Assembly: GCA_913058145.1 (NCBI GenBank)
Contig: CAJXQM010000007.1
Coordinates: 1-64,000 of the forward strand
From: an uncultured Colwellia sp.
GTDB taxonomy: Bacteria; Pseudomonadota; Gammaproteobacteria; Enterobacterales; Alteromonadaceae
DNA length: 64,000 bases
Reading direction: 5' to 3'
Positions 47,801 to 56,142 of the stretch are shown one piece after another. Both the position numbers and the translations under genes were made by a program. Under the pieces are notes generated by a model that saw only the letters and a program-made list of their open reading frames with translations, made no database searches and was not told the origin of the DNA. Each line of letters opens with the position of its first letter. Within the stretch, counting starts at the first letter, position 1.

Positions 47801-48868
47801 ATGAAAATAGACTTTAACGAGATCAACTATCTACAAGACCCAAATTGGCAAGATTTACATGCTGATTATGAACAGTTTTTATTATCAATGATTGGTCCAA
47901 CAATTATTGATATTACTGGCTTGAAGACCAAGAAATGTCGGGTGATCACGACACTTTTACAAGGTAGTGAACCTTCAGGTTTAATCGCATTGCACCGTTG
48001 GCTAACGACACGAAATGTAAAAGAACTTCCCAATACCAATTTACGTTTTATTATTTGCTCTGTAGAAGCGGCTTGTGTCAAACCATTATTATCTAAACGC
48101 TTTGTTGATGACAGCGAAGATATAAACCGTTGTTTTGGCAATCAAGAGTACGATAAAATTCAAATAGAAAACCAAGTAGGCAGCTACGCAAGAGCACAAT
48201 TAATTGTGCAAACCATTAAAGATGTCAATCCTGAAATGGTGGTGGATCTTCATAATGCGCCGAGCCCTTGTCCTACTTTTGCCATAAGCACTAGCATCAC
48301 AACAGAAACTATCTCACTGGCTTCCTTTTTTTGCCAAACATTAGTTCTCTCTGATTTAGAGTTAGGCTCACTAATGGAGCAAGATTTCTCGTGTCCGTCT
48401 ATTACAGTAGAATGTGGCGGCCGTTTTGATGAGCAAGCCCATGAGATGGCTTATGCCGGAATATGCCACATAGCAACCTATGAATACATTGACTATATTC
48501 AACCAGAAACATGTATTGAAGTTATTTACTTACCCCTTAGATTACAAGTTAGCGAAGGTGTCCATTTATCTTATGCTGAACATGATGAAGGTTATAGCGG
48601 CATAACACTAAAACATAACATAGACTGTTTCAATTTTGGTGGCGCGAATAAAGGTGAAATGATCGGTTGGATTGATGGCGATGGTCTTAAAAATTTACGT
48701 TTACTCAATAAACACGGTTGTAATGTTATTGATGAGTATTTTTACACCCGTGAAAATCAATTAGTGTGCAAGCAAAATTTACGAATATTCAAAGCAACCA
48801 CTGATAAGCAGATTGCATTGAAAGATTGTTTGTTCTACGTGGTAAAACAAACCAACAATCGGATTTAA
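47801..48868 (+). CDS. aspartoacylase/succinylglutamate desuccinylase-like protein, zinc ligand altered
   Basis: The 355-residue protein belongs to the M14-like AstE/AspA superfamily, which removes acyl groups from amino acids with zinc. The family motif HGNE near the N-terminus is replaced by QGSE: Gln54 at the first zinc position, Glu57 retained. The third ligand His151 is in VVDLHNAPSP, and VECGG probably holds the catalytic glutamate. A C-terminal beta domain follows. The ribosome site GGAGG is strong. With one histidine missing it may bind metal differently or have lost activity. The substrate is unknown and neighbours do not help. Confidence 0.8.
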   Translation: MKIDFNEINYLQDPNWQDLHADYEQFLLSMIGPTIIDITGLKTKKCRVITTLLQGSEPSGLIALHRWLTTRNVKELPNTNLRFIICSVEAACVKPLLSKRFVDDSEDINRCFGNQEYDKIQIENQVGSYARAQLIVQTIKDVNPEMVVDLHNAPSPCPTFAISTSITTETISLASFFCQTLVLSDLELGSLMEQDFSCPSITVECGGRFDEQAHEMAYAGICHIATYEYIDYIQPETCIEVIYLPLRLQVSEGVHLSYAEHDEGYSGITLKHNIDCFNFGGANKGEMIGWIDGDGLKNLRLLNKHGCNVIDEYFYTRENQLVCKQNLRIFKATTDKQIALKDCLFYVVKQTNNRI

Positions 48869-49571
48869 ATAAAAATTTAAGTGCTTTACTATCTTGTTTA
48901 TTCTAGCCTTAAAGTATCGCTATGGATAAATAAATCTAAATCTATTTCGGCCAGTATTTATCATCAAAGTTTTTACCCTGATTTATTGAGGAAATAGCGT
49001 AATATCAACATTCTATACGCATACAGCCTGTTATATTTTATTAAAAATAACGTGTAGGAATAAAGCATCTAACAGAAATTTTTACTTTTTATTAGTCAAT
49101 AATAACGTTTACATTATTTGCAATAAAAAATATTGCTCTTATCAATTTCAAATAGAATAAACACACCCAAAGGTCAACTTTTGTGCTTTTGGACGAATAG
49201 CGATATGATTAAGACTGTCATCAATAATTTAATGAAAATAAATTATTCAGGGGAATAAATACTTGCAAGGTTTCACGTGTACCTATCTTCATCAATCGGT
49301 TCAAAAGAAAGCCAAATATTTTCAGTGCTGAATTGACAATATTCAAATACAATCAATTAATTCTGTTAGTTTTATTTTTATAATTTGGTTGGCTACACCA
49401 CACTATGCTGATTATGTATTACCCTCAACATTTGGTTTTATTATTAAAGAATCTGGCGTATTTTGGCTACAACAAAATAAACATACACCGTTTAATCAAA
49501 AATAGACAAACCTCATCCGATCATCGATTGGTATGGATTGATTTAGAACTAATTAATATAGCAGAAAATAA
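48869..49571. other. 703-bp gap upstream of alkaline phosphatase
   Basis: No intact gene is visible. A plus-strand frame from about 49242 to 49505 is interrupted by one TGA (49329-49331); its second half (49332-49505) looks coding. An isolated CTGTCAT lies near 49216, but without the second half of a Pho box. The promoter of the phosphatase gene should be in the last 100 bp. Confidence 0.45.
49332..49505 (+). pseudogene. decayed fragment of a membrane or exported protein
   Basis: The 57-codon frame reads a hydrophobic stretch (SVSFIFIIWLATPHYADYVL) followed by a well-composed segment (STFGFIIKESGVFWLQQNK) and a stop. It has no start codon, and the same frame continues upstream through one TGA for about 30 codons. 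I do not recognise the family. It is probably the remains of a gene lost upstream of the phosphatase. Confidence 0.35.
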
Positions 49572-50945
49572 ATGAGACAATTTATACCATTTTTAGTACT
49601 TTCTTTAAGTACAACATCTTGTTTTAGCACCGTAACCGCTAAACAAGAAACGGCACCTAAAAATATTATTATGGTCATTGGTGATGGTATGGGACCTGCC
49701 TACACCACCGCATATCGTTATTTTAGTGATAATCCAAAAACAGAAATGATTGAAACCACTGTATTCGATCGACACTTAAAAGGTTTTTCTAGTACTTACC
49801 CTGCATCGGTTTCAGGCATAGTTACCGATTCAGCTGCCAGTGCTACCGCACTAGCAACAGGAATAAAAAGCTACAATGGTGCTATCGGTGTTGATATAAA
49901 TAAAAATGAACTTCAAACCGTATTGGAATGGTCAAAATTACAAGGTAAAAAAACGGGGATTGTTGTAACCTCACAAATTAACCATGCAACACCTGCCTCT
50001 TATCTAACACATAATGAAAGCCGTAAAAACTATAATGCAATCGCTGATAGTTATTTAGATGATGGAATTAAGGCTGACTTATACTTCGGCGGTGGTTGGA
50101 AATATTTCATTCGTGAAGACAGAAACTTAGTGGATGAATTTAAAGAAGCGGGATTTCATTACCTAGACAATTATCAAGACTTAATAAACTTACCTAATAA
50201 TAAACCTGTTTTAGGACTGTTTGCTGATATAGGTCTACCTTGGGCATTAGATGATACCAATAAGCACCGTTTATCAACTATGACCAAGTCAGCATTGCAT
50301 CACCTTGTTAATTTACAAAAGCATGATAACTCTCCTGGCAAGGGGCTTTTCATGCTCATAGAAGCAAGCCAGATTGACTGGGCAGGACATGCTAACGACA
50401 TTAGTGATGCAATGGCTGAAATGGACGATTTAGCTGAAACATTAAAATATCTAGAGCACTTTGTTGAACGTCACCCTGACACCCTTGTTATTGTTACGGC
50501 TGATCATAGTACAGGTGGTTTTACCCTAGCCGCTAACGGTAAATATGAATGGGAAGCTAAGGTATTACAGACTATGCAACATTCTGTTAATTATATTGCT
50601 AAGCAATTAGTCGCTAATGAAATACATGCTGATTCTGCCAATAGGTTGTTTAATTTAGAATTAAACCAAGAAGAATTAAGTTTACTTAAAAAATCTAAAA
50701 CGACGCCAAAGCTAGAAAACAGCAAGAACATTTATCAAGATAAAAAAGTATCATCTACCGAACTAGCGATGCTAGAAAACGTAAAACACATTATTGACAA
50801 CCGTACTAACAGCGGTTGGACAACAGGGGGGCATACCGCCATAGACGTACCAGTATTTGCTTTTGGCAAGCGATGTGAGTTATTTAACGGTTCACAAGAT
50901 AATACTGATATTGCGAAGAAAATATTTACTTTACTCGGAAAGTAA
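49572..50945 (+). CDS. alkaline phosphatase (PhoA superfamily)
   Basis: This exported phosphomonoesterase has a signal peptide (about 23 residues). The metal aspartate is in VIGDGMG (Asp38), the nucleophile Ser87 in VTDSAASATALATG, the metal residues in TADHSTGGF, and the last histidine in GWTTGGHTA. All catalytic residues are present. The 457 residues and the insert near residues 345-400 resemble marine two-domain forms. It should release phosphate from organic phosphorus in the periplasm. No clear Pho box is visible, so phosphate control is not shown. Confidence 0.92.
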   Translation: MRQFIPFLVLSLSTTSCFSTVTAKQETAPKNIIMVIGDGMGPAYTTAYRYFSDNPKTEMIETTVFDRHLKGFSSTYPASVSGIVTDSAASATALATGIKSYNGAIGVDINKNELQTVLEWSKLQGKKTGIVVTSQINHATPASYLTHNESRKNYNAIADSYLDDGIKADLYFGGGWKYFIREDRNLVDEFKEAGFHYLDNYQDLINLPNNKPVLGLFADIGLPWALDDTNKHRLSTMTKSALHHLVNLQKHDNSPGKGLFMLIEASQIDWAGHANDISDAMAEMDDLAETLKYLEHFVERHPDTLVIVTADHSTGGFTLAANGKYEWEAKVLQTMQHSVNYIAKQLVANEIHADSANRLFNLELNQEELSLLKKSKTTPKLENSKNIYQDKKVSSTELAMLENVKHIIDNRTNSGWTTGGHTAIDVPVFAFGKRCELFNGSQDNTDIAKKIFTLLGK

Positions 50946-50955
50946 ATATTAATTG

Positions 50956-50984
50956 AAGGAGTTTACACAACCGTTAAACTCCTT
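50956..50984 (+). terminator. hairpin after the alkaline phosphatase gene
   Basis: AAGGAGTTTA (50956-50965) pairs with TAAACTCCTT (50975-50984) around a 9-nt loop, 11 bp after the stop. It is followed by AAATAATTT, a weak T-run. Confidence 0.65.
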
Positions 50985-51063
50985 AAATAATTTAGTGCAA
51001 TTCAATCGTACTAAAGAATGCTAATAACGCAAATCACTCTGCTTAAAAGGTATCGTCATGTAT

Positions 51064-52236
51064 TTACAGTTTCTCATTAAACCTTACAAAACCCTGTTCA
51101 AGATCTTCAATTAAATCATCTACATCTTCTAAACCGATATGCAAGCGGATTAACGGATATTCAGTGGTCCACTTGGTCGCACTACGAATTGAATCCAAAC
51201 TAGTTATTCCTAGAATTAATGACTCAAATCCTCCCCATGAGTAACCCATTTTAAAATGAGATAAACCATCCAGAAATGCCGTTAACGCCTCTCTATTACC
51301 ACAATTCAAGGTAAAGGAAAATAAGCCATTAGAGCCCGTAAAATCACGTTTGAAAAATTCATGTCCCGGACAAGAGTCAAATGCAGGATGCAAAATAGTA
51401 TCAACCTCAGCTCTACCTTTTAACCAATTAGCGACCTTTAGTGCGCTTTGTTGATGCTGCTTTAAACGTACACCAATAGTACGGATACCGCGCAGAGCAA
51501 GATAAAGATCATCAGGTGACGTACATTGCCCCATTAAGTAACTATTATCACGTAATTGTGGCCAATATTTTTCAACTGCCGTTGCCGTACCTAACATCAC
51601 ATCGGAGTGACCAACAATATACTTGGTCGCCGCTTGTACGCTAATATCAACACCATAATCAAATGGTTTAAAGTTAATACCTGCACCCCAAGTATTATCA
51701 AGCATCACAATACAATCATGCTTATGGGCAATAGCACTAATAGTTGGTACGTCTTGAACTTCCATGGTAATTGAGCCCGGTGACTCTAAAAACACAATAC
51801 GGGTATTAGGCTGAATCAATGCTTCAATGCCTGCACCAATTAATGGATCATAATACGTTGTTTCTACGCCCATTTTAGCCAAAATTTTATCGCAGTAATC
51901 ACGAGTGGGCTCATAAGCACTATCAACCATTAAGATATGGTCACCAGTTTGCACAAAAGAAATAATTGCATTAGTTATAGCAGCAGTACCTGAAGGGTAA
52001 AGCGCACAGCCTGCACCACCTTCAAGCTCTGTCATAGCATCACTAAAGGCAAATGCTGTAGTAGTTCCACGTCTGCCGTACACCATAGTTTGATTATTAC
52101 GGTTTTTTAAGGCGTTGTTCATTTCTGCAACTGTATTAAATACTACGGTAGAAGCACGAGTAACACTTGGGTTAACTACACCGTTAGTCCACTTAGCTTT
52201 ACGACCTGCGGTAACAATTTTAGTATCTTGTTTCAT
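51064..52236 (-). CDS. metC: cystathionine beta-lyase
   Basis: MetC splits cystathionine to homocysteine, pyruvate and ammonia in methionine synthesis. The 390-residue Cys/Met-metabolism PLP enzyme has NPSVTRASTVVF near the start, YGRRGTTTAFAF, the PLP-stacking tyrosine in DSAYEPTRDYC, and the PLP lysine Lys205 in AATKYIVGHSD. The MetC rather than MetB/MetZ subfamily is indicated by the start region and GGFESL near the C-terminus. MetJ-like boxes lie 44-59 bp upstream of its start. Confidence 0.94.
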   Translation of the reverse strand: MKQDTKIVTAGRKAKWTNGVVNPSVTRASTVVFNTVAEMNNALKNRNNQTMVYGRRGTTTAFAFSDAMTELEGGAGCALYPSGTAAITNAIISFVQTGDHILMVDSAYEPTRDYCDKILAKMGVETTYYDPLIGAGIEALIQPNTRIVFLESPGSITMEVQDVPTISAIAHKHDCIVMLDNTWGAGINFKPFDYGVDISVQAATKYIVGHSDVMLGTATAVEKYWPQLRDNSYLMGQCTSPDDLYLALRGIRTIGVRLKQHQQSALKVANWLKGRAEVDTILHPAFDSCPGHEFFKRDFTGSNGLFSFTLNCGNREALTAFLDGLSHFKMGYSWGGFESLILGITSLDSIRSATKWTTEYPLIRLHIGLEDVDDLIEDLEQGFVRFNEKL

Positions 52237-52279
52237 CTCTTTTAAAACCTTTTTTTACTTATACTATTAATAAAAAACT

Positions 52280-52295
52280 AGCTATCTAGCCATCT
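52280..52295 (-). promoter_or_regulatory. candidate MetJ operator of metC
   Basis: Two adjacent 8-mers, AGCTATCT (52280-52287) and AGCCATCT (52288-52295), match the MetJ box AGACGTCT at 5 and 6 of 8 positions. They lie 44-59 bp before the metC start. Tandem 8-bp boxes are how MetJ binds, and metC is a classical target. Confidence 0.45.
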
Positions 52296-52435
52296 AAAAC
52301 ATACCTATCTTTATACATTGAAATGAACTCGCTTTCACCTCTTATCTCATTAATATAAAAAATAATTTATAATTAGATTAAAGTTATTCTTTATAAATAA
52401 CATTCTGGTTATGTTTCGAGGGGCCGCTTTAAATC

Positions 52436-52543
52436 ATGATGATTAATCGGAGTGGTTATTATGCTTATCTGGACCAAGCAAAAAACAAGCAACTAAAATT
52501 ATTCTCGGGTTTGATAAATCGATACCGTAAGGCAAAAAATTAA
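52436..52543 (+). pseudogene. 35-codon frame resembling a fragment of IS3-type OrfB
   Basis: The frame starts ATG ATG, reads INRSGYYAYLDQAKNKQ and continues with basic residues to a stop. SGYYAYL is a hallmark near the start of IS3-family OrfB transposases, but the DDE domain and terminal repeats are missing. It may be an IS scar in the 413-bp gap 52237-52649; a short real gene or chance remains possible. Confidence 0.3.
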
Positions 52544-52649
52544 AGAATAGTTGTTATATTGAAGGCTCTATACAGTAAATAATTTGATCTTAATATACTG
52601 TCATAACGTACTAAAGATTATACCAAGACAGGAATTAAATTTTATAACC

Positions 52650-52910
52650 ATGATAAATAACACATTAACAACTCGAGATTTTTTACGAATTTTTGATTTA
52701 ATATCTACCAACGGTATTAAATCAAATGGGGCATATGAATTTCGAGGTATTCGAGCATGGCATGACTTTGATGGTTATACCTGTTGGTTAGCCTATAACG
52801 ATTTAACAATAACCATATTATTTCATGGAAAATTCAGTGTCGAATATAAAGAAGAAGATACCTTTGAAAAATTTAATAAGAAAGTAAACTCACTTATGAA
52901 TAACCATTAA
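52650..52910 (+). CDS. small conserved protein, DUF3081-like
   Basis: From the ATG at 52650 this is an 86-residue protein. It reads TTRDFLRIFDLISTNGIK, then RAWHDFDGYTCWLAYNDLTITILFHGKF, a pattern I associate with the DUF3081 family of Gammaproteobacteria (function unknown). The reading frame extends upstream to 52584, but without a ribosome site. There are no membrane helices. Confidence 0.7.
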   Translation: MINNTLTTRDFLRIFDLISTNGIKSNGAYEFRGIRAWHDFDGYTCWLAYNDLTITILFHGKFSVEYKEEDTFEKFNKKVNSLMNNH

Positions 52911-52939
52911 TTAATGAAAGGCACAAGAGACATGAAACG

Positions 52940-53545
52940 TTGTTAACACATAAACTGTTAGGGGTTATATTTGATCTAGATAACACCTTGGTATCCTCAT
53001 CTCTAAACTTTGACAAGATAAGATCTGATTTAGGTTGCCCAAAAGATATCGACTTATTAGATTTTGTAGATACCTTACCTCAAAAGCAAAAGATTGATGC
53101 CCACAAATTGCTGGTTAAATACGAAATGACTGACGCCCATAGTGCGACAAAACTTGCCGGCACTGACGTGCTTTTAACATTATTATCTGAATTAGAAATT
53201 CCTTGTGCTATTGTTACGCGCAATTGTAATCAAGCGGCTTTATTAAAAATCCAACAGAATAGTATTAATATCCCGACAGTATTAACGAGGGAAGATCATA
53301 AAGCTAAACCTGCCCCAGATGCTTTATTAGATGTAGCTAAGAAGTGGAATACTCCACCTGAAAATTTATTATACGTAGGTGACTATCTCTATGATCTGCA
53401 AGCAGCACAAAATGCCAATACGATGTCCTGCCTTATTACCTACGGTAAAAAAATGAGCTACGCCGATTTAGCAACGATTGAGGTGCATAATCTAACAGAA
53501 TTAAGCAGAACGATTGAGCAGCTATGTATCGTAGAAGATGCATAA
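52940..53545 (+). CDS. HAD-family hydrolase, phosphoglycolate-phosphatase-like
   Basis: The 201-residue protein has the HAD nucleophile motif FDLDNTL (about residues 10-16), the threonine motif AIVTRN, the lysine in KAKPAPDA and the acid motif VGDYLYDL. It is a probable small-molecule phosphatase. The only in-frame start near the N-terminus is a TTG at 52940. An ATG 8 bp upstream (52932) is in another frame and stops after four codons; one extra base would join it as MKRLLTHK. Either the TTG is used or there is a frameshift. It overlaps the CIA30 gene. Confidence 0.82.
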   Translation: MLTHKLLGVIFDLDNTLVSSSLNFDKIRSDLGCPKDIDLLDFVDTLPQKQKIDAHKLLVKYEMTDAHSATKLAGTDVLLTLLSELEIPCAIVTRNCNQAALLKIQQNSINIPTVLTREDHKAKPAPDALLDVAKKWNTPPENLLYVGDYLYDLQAAQNANTMSCLITYGKKMSYADLATIEVHNLTELSRTIEQLCIVEDA

Positions 53546-54204
53546 GTGTATGGACAAAAAATCATGGCAAAGTAATAAAATTGGCAAACCTGTCGATATT
53601 TATTGTTTTATATTTTTCTTTAGGATTTTTATTCTTTACGCTTTTTACTGAGGGTAAAGAGACCCACAACCAAGTTGGTAATCAAGAAATGCAGCAGGTT
53701 ACTACCTTCAAAAAAGAGCCATCCATAATGATAAATTTTACTGAACAAAAAAACACTGAGAATTGGCGCATAACCAATGATGATGTAATGGGGGGTGAAT
53801 CTGAAGGTCGCTTTTTATTCGAACAAGATAAAGGCATGTTTACTGGTTATATCTCACTGAAAAATAATGGTGGTTTCAGTTCTGTTTTTAAGATGATTGA
53901 GCCTTTACCCAACAACCTTGATACCGTTAGTATTGATGTCGAAGGTGACGGAACGACTTATCAGTTAAGAATGATTGTAAGTCTTGATGGTTATCGTTTA
54001 GCTTATAAGCACGACTTCGATACAGTCGCAGGTCAACGAGAGACATTGACCTTTATACTAGCTGATTTTCAAGCCTCGTTTCGAGGACGTATCATGACTA
54101 ATGCCCCCGTTCTTAAATCGGAAGCTATTCGACAAGTAGGATTTTTAGTGACGAAAAAAGTGGCAGGGAAATTTTTATTATCTGTATTTAGTGTACATAT
54201 TTAA
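53524..54204 (+). CDS. CIA30-family protein with membrane anchor
   Basis: A membrane segment (about residues 20-42) is followed by a CIA30/galactose-binding-like beta domain from NFTEQKNTENWRITNDDVMGG to the C-terminus. The family is named after a mitochondrial complex I assembly factor; bacterial members have unknown roles and are mostly secreted or anchored. The start is uncertain: ATG at 53524 overlaps the HAD gene by 22 bp, and a TTG at 53581 is possible. The stop lies 30 bp before the next small gene, so three genes may form an operon. Confidence 0.8.
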   Translation: MYRRRCISVWTKNHGKVIKLANLSIFIVLYFSLGFLFFTLFTEGKETHNQVGNQEMQQVTTFKKEPSIMINFTEQKNTENWRITNDDVMGGESEGRFLFEQDKGMFTGYISLKNNGGFSSVFKMIEPLPNNLDTVSIDVEGDGTTYQLRMIVSLDGYRLAYKHDFDTVAGQRETLTFILADFQASFRGRIMTNAPVLKSEAIRQVGFLVTKKVAGKFLLSVFSVHI

Positions 54205-54234
54205 ATTTGTTTTTTAATAATTAACTCAACAAAG

Positions 54235-54471
54235 ATGAAAGATATGAATAAATACATCAATAAAATAAGTCCAAAATCACTCATCCACAGCAAGTGGACT
54301 AAAGTTAACGTAACGAACAAAGAAAAACATTTTATCATTACGGTGGTTAAGTATGATGAAAATCAAACAGTGGTTAGCTGCATGATAGAAGCCGTGATGA
54401 CTAAAAATGAATACGAAATTGATTGGCGTAAACTAAAAGATAACAATAATTGGCGAATTGGTTGGCAGTAA
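54235..54471 (+). CDS. Trp-rich small protein, TIGR02450 type
   Basis: This 78-residue protein carries the pattern SPKSLIHSKWTKV, NKEKHFIITVVKYDE and EAVMTKNEYEIDWRKLKD, ending NWRIGWQ. This matches the short tryptophan-rich family TIGR02450, of unknown function, which often lies near photolyase or flavin genes. A second ATG at 54244 is an alternative start. Confidence 0.85.
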   Translation: MKDMNKYINKISPKSLIHSKWTKVNVTNKEKHFIITVVKYDENQTVVSCMIEAVMTKNEYEIDWRKLKDNNNWRIGWQ

Positions 54472-54516
54472 TTTAAACATTTATTGTCATCTTAGTTTCT
54501 TTTTTACAAATTAAAT

Positions 54517-55263
54517 TTACCAGTTAATCGACTTTCCCTCCCAATCAAGATAACTTGCTGTTTGATCCACTGGTGCATTTTCAACAATATCTAACAGTTG
54601 TTTGGCAACAAATTCACTAGTAAATAGTTTGTTGCTCGGTACATTTTTTTGGAAAGGTTTAGATAAGGGTGTATCGGTTGTTCCCGGATGAAAAGCAATC
54701 AGTTTTATATTTTTGGCTCGACGTGCAAACTCAATAGCAGCAGTTTTAATCATCATGTTTAACGCCGCTTTAGATGCCCTATAACTATACCAACCGCCTA
54801 AACGATTATCACTGATACTGCCTACTCGGGCACTAAATACCACAAATTTGCAAGGTAACTTACCTGTCAGTAAAGAGGTTAACTTTTGTATCCATAACAT
54901 CGGTGTTAAGGTGTTTGAAGTGATTACCTGTTGAAACGATTCCACATCAAAATCTTCCAAGCGCTTTTCTGGTTGAACATTCTCATTATGAAGTATGCCG
55001 TTACAGACAAATACGCGCGTAATAGGTGCATCATCATAAGCTGCAAGCTCAATAATGGCTTGATCGATTGATTGAGCTTGGTAATCTTTAACCATGATTT
55101 TTTTAACATTCAGGCTTTGTGCATCACCATCTGCTGAGTTGTCATTAGTTAGACGTCGACTAATCAGGATTAAGCCGGTATTTTCTGAACGCTCTATTTC
55201 AGTAGAAATAGCTTTACCAATATCACTATTTGCGCCGATTATCAGTGTTTTTTGAGTTATCAT
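54517..55263 (-). CDS. SDR-family oxidoreductase, CsgA/C-factor-like
   Basis: This 248-residue short-chain dehydrogenase has IIGANSDIGKAI (about 8-19) as cofactor loop, FVCNGIL in place of NNAG, and the YxxxK motif in YSYRASKAA. The family (C-factor-like SDR) is poorly characterised; it probably uses NADP(H). The gene start overlaps the end of the DCC protein gene by 38 bp, so the pair is tightly coupled. No substrate is indicated. Confidence 0.85.
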   Translation of the reverse strand: MITQKTLIIGANSDIGKAISTEIERSENTGLILISRRLTNDNSADGDAQSLNVKKIMVKDYQAQSIDQAIIELAAYDDAPITRVFVCNGILHNENVQPEKRLEDFDVESFQQVITSNTLTPMLWIQKLTSLLTGKLPCKFVVFSARVGSISDNRLGGWYSYRASKAALNMMIKTAAIEFARRAKNIKLIAFHPGTTDTPLSKPFQKNVPSNKLFTSEFVAKQLLDIVENAPVDQTASYLDWEGKSINW

Positions 55264-55651
55264 AACAAGTTCCTGAGCTACAGCTAGCTGTTTTTATGCC
55301 AAAAATTTTGGCGAGAAATGCTGAAATTGGATGTCGATATTTAGCTAATCCTAAATATACCCAATGACTTAATGTTTTAAATACTGGCCAATTAAGTGGC
55401 GCCACCCAAAACCCTTTACCAACCAAAGTCCACGCTCTATGTGTAACTTCAAGACCCAATAAAAGCTGTCCTTGGTAATGCCCATGCAATATTTTCATTG
55501 CGTCGGTAAATTTAACTGAAGGATATTTTGATTCAAAATCATTTTGGTGTATATCAACCAATCTAATCAGATTCTCAGCATCATGCTTTTTGATGTGATC
55601 CATCTCTGTAGCGCACAGAGGACAGTTACCATCGTAAAAAATAGTTAACAT
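55226..55651 (-). CDS. DCC-family thiol-disulfide oxidoreductase (DUF393)
   Basis: The 141-residue protein starts TIFYDGNCPLCATEM, the thioredoxin-like CPLC motif of the DUF393/DCC family, followed by the helix DHIKKHDAENLIRLVDI. The C-terminal part has an aromatic hydrophobic region (WVAPLNWPVFKTLSHWVY). These proteins are predicted redox enzymes. The 3' end overlaps the SDR gene. DCC and SDR genes are often near photolyase clusters in marine Gammaproteobacteria, but no photolyase is present here. Confidence 0.85.
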   Translation of the reverse strand: MLTIFYDGNCPLCATEMDHIKKHDAENLIRLVDIHQNDFESKYPSVKFTDAMKILHGHYQGQLLLGLEVTHRAWTLVGKGFWVAPLNWPVFKTLSHWVYLGLAKYRHPISAFLAKIFGIKTASCSSGTCYDNSKNTDNRRK

Positions 55652-55698
55652 AGCTATTTATTCCTAAAATTATTTCTAATAATCATCATGTAATCACA

Positions 55699-56112
55699 TT
55701 AACCAAACCACAAAAAATATGCGGTGATATGCAGTAAGACCACAATTAAAGTTAACCAAAAGCGCATGCTAATATACTCAGTAAGTAGTTTATTATGTTT
55801 GCCTAAAGATTTTTCGTACAAAAATAAAAGCATAAAACTTATCGCTAGGATGATTAACGCTATGTTGTGATAAACCATCAAAGAAACAAAAGCTAGCAGA
55901 CTAAATACATTACTGATTACATGCTGTTTATCGTGATAAATTTGTGTGTCTTTTCGCCATATAGTACCGGCAATAAAACTTAAGATAATAGCACTATAGG
56001 CAATAAAGGCTTGCTTTGGAGAGATCCCCAAAAATACTGTTTCGGTACTTAAATACAAAGAAGTAATAAACGGTAGTAAACCTAAATACCCAAGTATTTT
56101 CGACCATTTCAT
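55699..56112 (-). CDS. DUF3429 membrane protein
   Basis: This 137-residue inner-membrane protein has about five helices and the DUF3429 pattern (ILGYLGLLPF, then YSAIILSFIAGTIW). The family is related to the mitochondrial protein TMEM69 and has no known function. It lies between the flavin reductase and DCC genes on the same strand with gaps of 30-50 bp. Confidence 0.85.
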   Translation of the reverse strand: MKWSKILGYLGLLPFITSLYLSTETVFLGISPKQAFIAYSAIILSFIAGTIWRKDTQIYHDKQHVISNVFSLLAFVSLMVYHNIALIILAISFMLLFLYEKSLGKHNKLLTEYISMRFWLTLIVVLLHITAYFLWFG

Positions 56113-56142
56113 CTACTTTCCTTAATACACTTAACTTTTTTA

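Noticed and set aside
49214-49235. CTGTCAT as a Pho box upstream of alkaline phosphatase
   Set aside because: Only one half-site is present; the second 7-mer at the required 4-bp spacing does not match, and it is about 350 bp from the start.
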